Assembly: GCA_022376515.1 (NCBI GenBank)
Contig: WTXI01000002.1
Coordinates: 1,302,001-1,366,000 of the forward strand
Length of the DNA: 64,000 bases
From: Lactifluus volemus
Taxonomy: Eukaryota; Basidiomycota; Agaricomycetes; Russulales; Russulaceae
Direction of reading: 5' to 3'
Shown here: one piece after another, positions 46,522 to 60,038 of the stretch
Layout of the letters: each line of letters begins with the position of its first letter
Numbering within the stretch: position 1 is the stretch's first letter
Position numbers and translations under genes: made by a program
Notes under the pieces: model-generated
What the model was told of the DNA's origin: nothing
Database searches by the model: none
Seen by the model: only the letters and a program-made list of their open reading frames with translations

Positions 46522-47959
46522 ATGGACCTCCGTCGTCTCGCACAGGCTAACGCTATGTCTTCTCCAAGACGTTCCTCGGCCCCTTTCAATCGTCGTGCTA
46601 CAAATTCTACTCCACCCTCTTCCTCTTCCCATTCCGCCACTCCTAGACCACGCGTGTCTTACCCCATTACTCGATCTCCACTCGAGTCTCCCTCAATTTC
46701 GGCAAGCTTGCCTTTTGATTGGGAAGCAGCGCGGGGCCTGCGCGACCCACCGTACTCCCTTCTTAGTCCCAAGCGCCGCAGTCCGCGGGATAGTGAAATC
46801 TGCACCCCGAATGGGAAGGGGGGTTCACCCACCAAGCAGCGGGCCGTGCGCAAGAAGAGCCTGTATGAAAAGTAATTTCATTCCTGTGTTTCTAATTCTC
46901 CGAGGGTCTAGCTGACTTTGAGAGCGAGAATCACCTCTTTGCCATCTCGGATCGCTTTCGAGATATCTATCTTCCCCAACAATGTCCCGCTACCCGCACC
47001 AAAGACATCGGCCTGTCTCATCGGCGGCACATTACATTTAATCCACTTTTGCGTACGCGTCTCCCAGATACGATCGATTCCGGACTCGGACATTGGCTGG
47101 GAAGACATGTACCGTGAAGACAACAACGTTGCATGGTTTGACTGGGTGCGGTTTTCGTACCACAGTACACACTGAATGCGAGCTGAAGGACTTTCTTCCC
47201 CACCCACCCCCCACCTGAAAAAATAGACAGTGCCTATGACATGTCTTCTGATCATAGCTGCATCGCTGAACGCGATCTTCTTGCTCACCCATACCAAGCT
47301 TTACCACCTCCACCTTCAGCCCAACCCCGTCGCATCTCCACACGCGCGCTTTGTCACCGCACCTACCGATCCACCCTCACTCGCCACTCGCCTACGCACA
47401 TGCGCATGGAGTGCGTTCCTCGCCTTTTGGCGCTTCCTCCTCGGCATCAGCCCGTCCTCTTCTCCAGGGAGCAGTGCGTTAGGTGTTTCGCGCGTGCAGG
47501 AGCTCGAGGTTTGGACGCCGAGCGAAAGAGAGCTCATGCTCTTCTGCATCTACTCGCCCATTCATGTATCTTTATGGATGTTATGGAACGCGGGGAATTG
47601 GATCATGATGGCTGCCGTCATGGTCGGTGTCAGCTTTCAGGTTCGCCCCATTTCTGCTGCGGCAGATCTCCCCCAACTTGATTTTATCACCCAACCCATT
47701 TGTTCCTACCAGATCCGGATCCTAACGACAACTTTTGAAGCATTGGTCAAGGACCGTGCGATCATCGCCGCCGAAGTATTGCACGAGTATGACGAGAAGG
47801 TACACCGTTGTTTTACTTCGACCCTCGAGAGCGACACTAAACCCCGTCACTTCCTTTGACCAGTATGTTTCCCCGCGGATTCACCCAGTGAGGAGGGATG
47901 CCTGTGTCATGACCAATGAGGCCGAGATTGTTGAATTCGGTGATACTATGATAAGATGA
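46522..47959 (+). CDS. Nur1/Mug154-like nuclear envelope protein (DUF2418)
   Basis: In yeasts Nur1 with Heh1 anchors silent chromatin to the inner nuclear membrane. Exon 1 is disordered and basic (MDLRRLAQANAMSSPRR...FDWEAARGLRDPP...VRKKSLYEK). Exon 2 gives ITSLPSRIAFEISIFPNNVP, GTLHLIHFCVRVSQIRSIPD, GWEDMYREDNNVAWFDWV. Exon 3 gives a membrane segment (CLLIIAASLNAIFLLTHTKL) and VQELEVWTPSERELMLFCIY, then HVSLWMLWNAGNW. The next exons hold TTTFEALVKDRAIIAAEVLH, EYDEK and YVSPRIHPVRRDACVMTNEA. Splicing exon 1 to an acceptor at GAGCGAG keeps the frame. A minus-strand open frame over exon 2 is only its shadow. Confidence 0.75.
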
Positions 47960-48152
47960 AAAGCTTGTCTTTTATTCTTGCCCCGGTTATGCCCGGTTTC
48001 ACTTCACCGTCGCGAGTATTACACTAGTTCTAATTGACTTGCAAATTTCAAGTCTTACAACAACAAAAAACTTCACATTACGCAGTATTGCGGCAAGCCG
48101 ACAGGCCCTTGTCGAACTTCTCAAAGGAACCATCGAGCAGCGCCGGTCGGTG

Positions 48153-49505
48153 TCACGCGGGCGCTGACTTTGCTTCCGCGTCATAGAATTTCATCACCTC
48201 TTGCACGTCATCCCTGCTACCCAAATAAATGCCGGTTCGCTCATGAATGCTAGTTGGCACAATGTCGAGGATGCGCTTGGTACCCGTTGTAGCGATGCCT
48301 CCGGCCTAAAAATAGCATCACGCATCATTCATTTACTGTCCCCATACCAGGAGGGTCCGGGTGCTACAGAGTCACATACCTGCTCCGTCAGATAGGCCAT
48401 CGGGAATGCCTCGTAAAGCAGCCTGAGCTTGCCCTTCTTGCTCTTCTTGTCATCCGGATACCCGAAGATGCCGCCGTAGAGCAGCGTCCGATGTACATCG
48501 GCGACCATACTCCCGATATATCGGGCGGAGTAGGGGGATTTTCCGGCAGACGGATACTTGATGCTGTTGAGATAGTTGATGGTCGGAGGGTGGAAATACA
48601 GCGAGTTGCCCTCATTAAACGAGTAGATTTTGCCGCGTGGGGAATCTTGATATCGGGATGAGTGAGGACGAACTCACCGAGCGCAGCGTCGAGCGTGAAA
48701 CCGTTCACACCGTTGCCCGTAGAGAGGACAAGGTTGGCGGAAGAACCGTACCTGAAGAGGAACGGTCAGGTACGGGCCCTCTCATATGAGACTTTCGAAA
48801 AGCCCACATCGTATAACCGGCTGCAACCATGTCTGAACCAGGCCTCAAAACATCTTCAACTGTGCCTTTCGATCCTGGTTGCTATATAATTCGAAATGCA
48901 AGTTGAGCACACCACACGAACAGTCTCCAAGTGGGGTGTTTCTCACGATTTGGTATATTCCAAAGATTGTGCCAATGTTGACACCAGCATCAATATTACT
49001 GCTTCCATCGAGCGGATCAAACACGACACAATACTTTCCCTTGTATCTATCTTCGATGATGACAGCTTGGTCGAGTTCCTCAGACACAAGCACGGCGGTC
49101 TTGCCCGATGCACGCAAGGCATTGATCATGATATCATTCGAGAGAACGTCGAGTTTCTTTTGCTCTTCACCCTGCACATTCGTGTCGCCGGCCAGACCGA
49201 CACTAGTCATGGGTGTGTTATGAGTGTCATGTTGCGATAGGCGTGGGAGTCGGAGTATAGGAAACGAACAGATTAATCAGGCGCGCCCTGCGCACGTTGG
49301 TAGCAATGAACTTGGAGGTGAGTTGGATGGCATTGAGAAGAAGGGTAAGATCGCCCGTCGCGGCAGAACCAAGATGAATCTGCTCCGATAGGACGTGGCT
49401 GGGAAGAGGGAGGGAGGTGTGAGGGTTAGATAGCCTAAGAAGATGGAGGTTAGAGACCGACCGAGTAAGGGTAAGAATCTCTGTGCTAGGGGGTTCAGTG
49501 GACAT
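48153..49505 (-). CDS. FBP1: Fructose-1,6-bisphosphatase
   Basis: Key gluconeogenic enzyme that removes the 1-phosphate of fructose bisphosphate; cytosolic. Start [20 protein letters not shown]. Then [20 protein letters not shown], after introns [33 protein letters not shown], the metal/substrate motif [99 protein letters not shown] and the end [16 protein letters not shown]. One base seems missing in a run of G at 48639-48642 (IPPRGKIYS expected). Otherwise complete, about 350 residues. The FBP1 start is 136 bp past the stop of the zinc finger gene on the same strand. Confidence 0.95.
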
Positions 49506-49640
49506 GGTGGAGGTGATGATGGTTATGATGCAAAGACAAGGATGGTTTGAACAGAGATTAGGTGTCGGATCCTTCCCACTGCGGATTGCTGCTGAAAAGG
49601 AGTGTCGTAGGTCCGTGATCCGGTCCGGAATCACGTGATG

Positions 49641-51752
<2,112 letters not shown>

Positions 51753-51774
51753 CTACCGCCCGACCTCCTCTCCA

Positions 51775-52728
51775 ATGTCATCGACAACCAAGATCAAGCC
51801 AAAGAAGTATCACGGTTTTGCCGTCCTTATCTTCATTCTTGGAACTGTCTTCCCCCCTCTTGGTTCGTCCTTTCTTTCCTCACCCCTTGTCCTCTCCATT
51901 AACCCACCTATCCTTAGCTGTCGCAGCCCGCTTCGGCATTGGGAACGACTTTTGGCTTAATCTCTTCCTAACTATAGCTGGCTATATTCCTGGTTTGCTT
52001 CCTTTTTCATCTCCCCACTCTGATACCCAAATTTATTCTCTCCCAGGCCACGTTCACAACTTTTACATTCAAAATATCCGCAACAATAAGAATCATCGTC
52101 GCACTCCGAAATGGGCTCAACGTTATGGTCTTGTTGATACTACCAAAATAAAGCGCAACGAACAACGCTCACAGTGGGCCAAACGCTATGACGAGCGGCT
52201 ACCCAATTCAGCACTCGAGAGCCAACCATTGGAAGATGGTCAGAACCCTACCGCATCGAACATGTCCTTGTCCAGCGAGTCTGCCGGCCATCCCCGTCAT
52301 AGGACTGAAAACGGCGAGCTTTGGAACCCAGAGGAGGAGCAGTATTATAGCCAGACCAATGGCAGCAGCAACGATAGCCGTTCTAGCCGCTGGCACTACC
52401 CTGCAAACTTTGATGATGCAACCCCAAACCTGGTGCTAGAACCGAGCAGCAAGCCCAAGAAGAAAAAGAAGGTGAAGAAGGACGATTTGCACGTACGGAG
52501 GATGCGTATTCTATATCCGAGGATACCACGCGGCGGAAGAAGAAGAAACGTAGCAACCGCTCTGCTGTCGGTGACGACGAGTCGACCTACTCACGGAGGA
52601 GTGGGTCTACCGCTCAGGTTCCTGAGGATCCTGAAGGTGGTCATTACGATCGTACTGAGCTCAGAGGTCCGCAGGGGGAGAGCGATGCACGAGCAGGCGA
52701 TGAGACGGTGTTCAATCACCAATTCTGA
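51775..52728 (+). CDS. PMP3: Pmp3/UPF0057 small membrane proteolipid with long C-terminal extension
   Basis: Pmp3 is a two-helix plasma-membrane protein affecting membrane potential and cation tolerance. Core: MSSTTKIKPKKYHGFAVLIF, ILGTVFPPL, after an intron AVAARFGIGNDFWLNLFLTI-AGYIPG, then HVHNFYIQNIRN. Beyond the usual ~55 residues lies about 200 residues of polar sequence: RTPKWAQRYGLVDTTKIKRN, YDERLP, Ser-rich middle, PKKKKKVKK, then GRFARTEDAYSISEDTTRRK and an acidic end YDRTELRGPQ..VFNHQF. One base seems missing at 52480-52481 (GG for GGG); the end given assumes this. As written, the frame runs on to about 53014 with unconvincing sequence. Confidence 0.82.
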
Positions 52729-52880
52729 TTCTTTAGGTAATTCTAAATTAGTTCCGGTCACTACCCCTATTCCCTGTACTGTATTCAATCCCAAACGTAT
52801 CTTTTCCCGTCGTCTTCTGCATATATGCATCGATTTAGTACGCTGCTCATCAAGAGCAATTGACCCACTCTCTTGCCACT

Positions 52881-55087
52881 ATGTTCTTCTCACTCCCGTC
52901 CTTACTCTTCTTGTACCCAACCTGTCTATACGCTGTCCGTCTCGTCGACTTTCAGGTGACCCAGCCACCACCCCTGCCACGAGATGCAACCCAGTGTACC
53001 GTTCTGATCCTTGAGTGAGGCTGGTCGCCCTTCTCTCTCAGACCTTCACTTATTTAGATCCCCCAAGGCGCACTTTTGCCTTCTCTTTCGGACAGTACGC
53101 ACGCTTAATTCCACTTGAGGGCAGCGCATACATAGGCTGACGTTGTGACCTTCAGTGCCGAGGTGGTCCAGTTCACGTCTGTAAAGATTGCATACGCAAC
53201 TGTTTGACGATCCTGACACCGCGCGTTTAGACCCCCCATAGATTGCGGTACCCCCGGATCCTGGGCTGGTATCAGTCTTAACTTTACCGTCACAAGCAAC
53301 GGCACGCAATACGACCGTCTCGCTACTTTTACCTTCCAGAACGTCGAAAGTCTCTCCGCACCCCCTTCTATTGTATTCGACCTCTTGATTTTTCTGACGC
53401 GTTCAGTCAACAGTATGGCGAACTTCGACGCCAGAACCGGTCAAAGGCGACGGCATCATCTGGTCATACCTCAAAGATGTGACGCGCTTCATTCCGCTGT
53501 TCTCCAAGCCCGGCACGTTCATCTTGCAGCTCGATAACCTCATTACTCGTCATCTCGACGGTGAATATGCCAGTGTGTCAACTTTTTTTTTGGTCTACAA
53601 TCCAACGAGTTGTGCTCAGAATGTTGTTATAGCTAGGCTCGAGGTGACCTTTTTTGCGTCTTCGCCCGAGTACCCAGCCGCGCCGTGCTCAGACCTAATC
53701 GTTCCGCTCACCACCTTCGCGAATAATACAGGCAACGAGGCGTCTGTCCCCCCGGGTTTTCAGTGGGCCCTTCATCTCATGTGTTTTTCCTATAGGGGAC
53801 TTATCAACTTTAGCTCAACGTTACGCTCCCTCGAAATGCGGTGGCAGCTTACGCCGAGTTGCAAGCATCCGGCTTTGGAGATGAGGAGTTTTGGGTATCT
53901 TATCCACCTCTGAAAAGCCTGTCTCTCTGACTGATTGGAGGCTAGTATTTCAATGTTCCTGACCAATTCCATGATGACTTTCCTGTGGGGACAACATTCG
54001 GTTGTGGCCCATTTCGCGAGGTCCGCGTTCTCGTAGATGGACAGGTTGCTGGTGTTGCCTTTCCTTATGCCGTCATTTTTACAGGGGGGGTTGTGCCTTC
54101 TGCATGGAGGTGTGTTCATGTTATCGTATGACATTACATCTCAGTTTGAAGAATCTTGCAGACCTATCACGGCCTATGGTGCCTTGGATCTGCCAACCTA
54201 CCATCTCGATCTTACCCCCTTTATCCCGGTTCTCACCGATGGCGAGCCGCATAACATCACTCTTGATGTCGCCTCCGCAGAAAGTAGTCACCGAATCAAT
54301 CAGAACTGGTTTGTCTCAGGCTTGCTGCAGGTAAAGCTCGACCCGTCGTCTATACCCACTACTGGGAAAATCACGCGGTACGAGGCATCGAACTTTGCTA
54401 CGTCAAACGCCTTGGCATCTGTAAGTGGCAAAGACGTAAACATCACCGTTACCGCCTCGCGCAATGTGTACATCGAAGCCGAGATTATAGGCGGAAGCGG
54501 TGCGCGAACCAAGGTGGTGTTTACCCAAGCACTGCAGTATGAGAACGTACAAAACTATCTGCAAAACTTCACTATACAGGTTCGTCGCCCTGGCGTGCCT
54601 TCGTCATCTCGTGTTGATGCCTTGTGAGCCAGAATCTCTTCCAGCTCGCTTCTGGCTCGGTCTCGTCCAGACACAATAACGAGATAGCGCTGCAAGATGA
54701 CTTTTCGTATCCACTCGTTATCAACTTGACCGCCTCACCTGACGGTCATCCCAAGTCTCGGCATATTGTGATCATTCGTACGACCGCATCCTCCGTCCGG
54801 CTCCGTTCATACCCGGTTCTACCATAGTCGAATGCCAGCGCGCGAGTGGTTCGTTCTCCAACAACGTCAGCTCCCATGGGACCAGCAACAACGTCTTCAG
54901 CTACAATGACACCACAGGTCATACCTACACACGGCAGGTCGATGCATCCGATAATGTCATTACGTTTGACTATCAGGGCGGCAACCTTGCGCCGAGCCCA
55001 GTTCCAGACCAATCCTCTTGGGTATCCCCCACACAGGTGGGGATGACGTGGCGCCTCCCCGGCCGCAGGGTACTCGGTGGTTATTGA
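52881..55087 (+). CDS. PNGase A-like peptide N-glycanase
   Basis: Secreted enzyme family that removes N-glycans from glycopeptides. Signal peptide MFFSLPSLLFLYPTCLYAV, then FQVTQPPPLPRDATQCTVLI. After introns: FAFSFGQ, PPIDCGTPGSWAGISLNFTV, GTQYDRLATFTFQNVE, VWRTSTPEPVKGDGIIWSYL, DVTRFIPLFSKPGTFILQLD, SSPEYPAAPCSDLIVPLTTF, NVPDQFHDDFPVGTTFGCGP, FREVRVLVDGQVAGVAFPYA, DLTPFIPVLTDGEPHNITLD, INQNWFVSGLLQVKL. Domain order matches PNGase A. Several intron positions in the first third are guesses. One base seems missing near 54757, after which the frame DRILRPAPFIPG and the end SPTQVGMTWRLPGRRVLGGY become readable. Confidence 0.82.
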
Positions 55088-55301
55088 ACAACAGATACAC
55101 AAATATGATGTCATGCTACTTATTCCTTTAGACCTGGGGATTCAACGCCGTGAATCGCAACCCCGCTTCTCATTCTGAGGTTCATGAATCGATCAGCGTG
55201 CGCCATATGAGAGAGTTGCAGATGTCATGCCGGCCTCACTTGCTGGCTGATAATGTAATGATGCGGTGAAGACCCCGTTCACGTATTCGTAGTGGCTAAG
55301 A

Positions 55302-58300
55302 TCAGAACAAGCCAACCACTCTCCCAGTCTCGGGATCGAGTCCGACTTCCCAGAACCCTGCAAAATCATGCGTATAAACCAATTACGAGACGTTCGATAA
55401 TGCAGTAGGTCACAGGACGCACCTGGTCTAGTTCCGAGGCCAGGCATGGTTTGCATGTCTCCCAGAAGAGGATAAAGGAAGCCAGCCCCCGCCGAGAGTC
55501 GCACGGAACGAATCGGAACGACGAACCCTGAAAAGCCACGCCATGTGAGAAAGGAGCCGCGGAAATTTACGTCAAAACCGACCAGTTGGGGCATTTTTCA
55601 ACTTGGGGTCGTGTGAAAACGAATATTGCGTCTTCGCCATGCAAACTATTCGGTTTGTTGTCAACATTTGCAAGAGGCTTTTGCAAAAGACCGGCTATAC
55701 GAACTAGGGAGATTACTGTATCCTTGCCGTGTGTAGGTTTCGATTTGTCGTTTGGCGAGATCGCTCAGCTCTATGCCGTCCGCACGGTAGATCTCCTTGG
55801 CGATGGTGGCGATCTTTTCTTCAATCGGGAGGTTCAAGTCGTAAAGGAATTTGAACTGGGATTCGCCCTCGCAGGCAGCAACTAGAGCTTCTGCCACTTC
55901 TCGCGCGCCAGCACCGCCCTCGGCCCAGTGATTGCTGACGATAGCAGCATCCGCGCCCGCCGCTAGAGCGTGCTCGCGGATGAGCTGAAGTTCGGCGGGC
56001 GTATCGGATCTATTCTATCCGTCAGCACCAAACGCCTCGCGTCAGAAAGGCACATACTGGAAGCGGTTGATAGCCACCACGACCTTCAAGCCGAATTTTT
56101 TGGAGTTCTGAATATGCCTGACCAGATTCTTCGTACCTTCTGCGAGTATGACCAAGTCTTCCTTGGTGTAGGTATCTGCGAGTGGTTTTCCGGGGGTGAC
56201 CTCAGGTCCTCCACCGTGCATTTTCAGCGCACGTGTAGTCGCAACGATGACCACAGCGTCCGGGGTCAGTCCGCTCACTCGACACTTGATGTTGCAGAAC
56301 TTTTCCATGCCCATGTCAGCGCCAAAGCCGCCCTCGGTTAGAACGTATCCGACGTGCCCTGGCGGGTCACCCTCCTCTCTCCCGACGAGCTTGAGCGCGA
56401 CACGGTCAGCCAAGATGGACGAGTTGCCATGCGCAATGTTGGCAAAGGGCCCGGCATGCACAAAGACGGGGGTGCCCTCGAGCGTTTGCATGAGATTGGG
56501 TTTAATCGCGTCCTTCAAGAGAACCGCAAGAGCACCGCCGACACCAAGATCGTCAGCTGTGATAGCATCGCCGTTCTTGCTCGTCGCCACTACCATAGCG
56601 CCTAGACGCTCACGCATATCTTGCAGACTTGTGGTCAGGGCTAGCACGGCCATGCATTCGCTTGCAACGGCAATATCAAAACCAGTCTCACGCTGGTGGC
56701 CCTTCTCTGCGTCGCCCTGACCGATGGTGATCTTGCGTAGGAAGCGGTCGTTAGTATCTACGACGCGGTTCCACGTGATGGTTTGTGGGTCCACATTCAA
56801 TCGAGCAAATCGGGTGATTTCTTCGGGAGTAAGGTCGTTAGGGTTAGTCTTGTCGATGCCAAGCTTTTGCAGGCGTTTGAGCATGAGAGGTGAAAACTCG
56901 CGTTTGCCCTTCTTGGCCGGTACCAGGCGACTGTACAAAGCTTTGTCCGACTGTGTCGCCTCGTGGAACATCCGAGCGTCCAGTGCCGCGGCTGGAGTAT
57001 GTATGTTAGGGCATTGTATTACCGAAAACAAAGTCCTTACCTAAAAGATTGTTTGCCGCTGACACTGCGTGGATATCGCCAGTCAAGTGGAGATTGAACT
57101 GGATTTTTGTTCAGAACGGAATTGGACAAACCAACGACAGAGACCAAGACCAACCTCATCCATGGGAATAACCTGGCTGTATCCACCGCCAGCTGCGCCA
57201 CCCTTGATTCCAAAAGTCGGACCCTGGCTAGGCTGACGCACACATGCAAAAGCAGGGCGACCTAAATGGGCGCATATTGCCTGGGACAGACCGATAGTAG
57301 TTGTTGACTTGCCCTCCCCAAGCGGAGTGGGGGTGATGCCTGAAATGACGACATATTTGCCGTTCTTTCTGTGCTTCAAGCGTTCCAAGACACTCAGTTC
57401 GACTTTCGCCTTGTACTTTCCATAGTTCTCCAATTCATCCGGAAGCAAGCCGACTTCCCGAGCAAGTTGAAGAATCGGCTTTGGGGTCTGTTCCATTGCG
57501 ATCTCGATGTCGCTTGGAACTTTTTCTTTGATGCGTAGTTTGAGGGGCTTTACTCTCCGGGAATGGGCTTCCTCCAAAAGGCGCTCCGCGGATTTGAGCG
57601 TATTGAACATGAGCTGTGCTACAGTCATGGGGCCTACGCCACCTGGGACGGGTGTGATGTAGGATGCCACGCTACTCGCGGAGGTAAAGTCTACATCTCC
57701 CACCAGACGTTGGCCGGACTTCTTGGTCGCGTCTGGGGGCGATGTAAGATTAAAGGATGACAAAGACGAAAATTAGCACACCTGGAATATAATTTGTACC
57801 AACGTCAATCACTACAGCGCCGGGCTTGATCCAAGAGCCCTGCACGAACTCTGGTTTTCCGATGGCAGAAACGAGAATATCTGCATTTTTCACCTAAATA
57901 AATTTTGGAGTCATGAATAGGCCAGCGCTGTACGGTGTGTGAGGGCCTACAATTTCGGGGAGGTCCTTGGTCTTGCTGTGGCATTGTGTAACGGTTGCGT
58001 CCTTGTTGCGTAGCATCACAGTGACGGGATTCCCGACGATATCACTTCGACCAAGTACAACAGCATTGGTTCCGGAGACTTCGACGCCCGTCGATTCGAG
58101 GAGACGGATGACACCAGTGGGCGTGCATGGTGAAAATAACGGAGAGGAAGCGCGAGAAGCGAGGTGGCCTATGTTGTAGGCATGAAAACTGTGTCATTGT
58201 GAGAATGAATCGTGATGTATGCGATAGATGACGATTGAGCCTACCCATCCACGTCCTTCTCCGGACTGATAGCTTCAGTGACGATGCGCTCTCCGTCAGC

Positions 58301-58689
58301 GCTGATGTGATCGCCTAGGGGGAGTTGGACCAAGATTCCACTGACAGTTTCATCGCAGTTGAGTTTCTTGACGACGTCGACAATCTCATCTACCGTAGCC
58401 TGTGTGGGTAGGGTAATATGGTTGTGGAGGATGCCAATCTCCTCGGCAGCTTTAATCTTCATGCGTACATAGACACTCGAGTCGGGTCGCACACCCGCTT
58501 GCACTATGGTTAGTTGCGGCTGAAAGCGGGGGTATCTGGACTTGATCGTATTGATGCGCTGGGCAACCTCATCGCGGATTGACCTATGAGGTGGTTATGA
58601 TCAATGTCACCACCAACAATTAAAAGTACGCATAATGACTTGGAAATAATGGACCCATCTATGATTTTTGCTGAGCTTGCATTGGCCAT
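55302..58689 (-). CDS. ADE3: C1-tetrahydrofolate synthase, trifunctional
   Basis: Interconverts one-carbon forms of folate for purine and methionine synthesis: methylene-THF dehydrogenase and methenyl-THF cyclohydrolase (N-terminal third), formyl-THF synthetase (rest). Start [17 protein letters not shown]. Dehydrogenase part: [84 protein letters not shown] and [17 protein letters not shown]. Synthetase part: [44 protein letters not shown]-type blocks, [34 protein letters not shown] [19 protein letters not shown] and the end [26 protein letters not shown]. Without an obvious mitochondrial leader, so the cytosolic form is more likely. Frame appears clean. Confidence 0.95.
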
Positions 58690-59177
58690 TGGAGGACCGT
58701 GTGGCGATAAGAATCGATGCAACCGCTGTACTGCGCGAGGGCGCAGTTTCTGCATCACCCAATCGCGGAGCTAAATTACGGCTATGACAAGTTCAAGTTC
58801 GAGCCTACGGCTCGGGTCACGTCACTAGATTGGGCCAGGGCCAGGCCCTACCCAAAGCCAAGAGTTCATTTCTACTATCTATTATCGAGAGTGAGTATTT
58901 GCTGGACCACCAGTACTTGTTACTGTTATTCTATTTTAGAACAACCCTGCAGACTGTTGAGACAGGTCCAAGCATACTATATAAGAAGGGGGATCTTGAA
59001 TCCGAACCACCACCATGGTCAGGTGCTTCTACACTATACCAAGTCACAGATCCACTCAGGACCAAGCACAAAGTATGTAATTAATGGTCACTTTTTGCTC
59101 ATTTTCACTTCAGTCTCATATGCATCAACTGAATACTGTTATCTACCATTATCTTATCTAACTTCTTATTGCTGCAC

Positions 59178-60038
59178 TCAACAACATGGATGTCCAGAAA
59201 TTGTTTCACCAGGCTGTACATCCTTACGACCACTGGCAGTACCTGAAGGGTCGTGTGTGAGTCAGCCAATGAAAGGAAGAATACTAGAGGGGGAAGTTCA
59301 TACTAGCAATCTTTTGGCTTTCAACAACATCCCAAGTATCCCCTCCCTGGGATAGTCAATCAATACATGTCGGGAACTGAAACAAATAAGCTAACCTCAA
59401 CATTAAAAAGAGTCCATTGGGGTATAGTTGTTCCAGGGGGAACGGGAATAGATAAACTGGGTAAAGTTCTGTCAGGATGGAGGGATAAAAGGCTTGCATA
59501 ACAATTGACTTGCCCTACGGACCCAGGATTCGGGCAGCCTCTGGAATATTCAGACCATCTGATAACAGGTTAGTACGTCGTGAATTCGAAGGAAGGATTT
59601 AAATCATTTGATGAGACATACTTCAGCCAAGAACCTCCCTGGCATGCGCTACATCCAGCTAAAAGTGAATATACGACGGTGCTGCACTTGCACTGGTCTG
59701 AGCCGCTTGGTGTGTAAAACAAAGCCCCGGGTGATGACACAAAAGTATTATCTACGAGAGAGATGATAACGCGACAGTGGCAAACACAAAGGTAATAACA
59801 TACTGTCCCCATTGCAAGTTGACAGCACAAGATCTGCGACTTCACACGGGCTCTGGTTGTGCTGATTGAAGGTCTAGAAAATCCAACAAGTCAGGCTCTC
59901 AAAATTGTCTGGACGAACAAATCCCGGTCGTACCCATGAGTAACCATGACTGCCCGGATCACAGCTCGGAGGTTTGCTCTGGGCAAACGAAAGGCCAGAA
60001 AGTAGGAGCAGGAATGTAAGCACCGCTGGATATGACAT
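59178..60038 (-). CDS. Cys-rich secreted protein of a basidiomycete-type family, unknown function
   Basis: Signal peptide MSYPAVLTFLLLLSGLSFAQ. Exons then give PPSCDPGSHGYSW, TFNQHNQSPCEVADLVLSTC, SDQCKCSTVVYSLLAGCSAC-QGG, WLKWSEYSRGCPNPGSV, IPVPPGTTIPQWTLFNVE and GGDTWDVVESQKIA. The order (SPC, CxCSTV.Y, C.ACQ, W..W..C, IP.GT..P.W) is that of a family common in mushroom fungi, often followed by a membrane helix and cytosolic tail. I recall the pattern but know no function. Here no membrane helix is visible: after QKIA a possible exon (GTASGRKDVQPGETISGHPC) ends at 59178, or the frame stops at 59284. It may be a secreted short form or a truncated gene. Confidence 0.6.

Noticed and set aside
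46908..47297. Minus-strand open frame opposite the Nur1-like exon 2
   Set aside because: The plus strand there encodes a conserved membrane-protein exon (FEISIFPNNVP, GWEDMYRED) that joins in frame to exons on both sides. The minus frame is a shadow.
58717..59355. Long plus-strand open frame upstream of the C1-THF synthase start
   Set aside because: Composition is unlike a protein (many Tyr, Cys, Ser without pattern) and its right part overlaps exons of the Cys-rich gene on the other strand.
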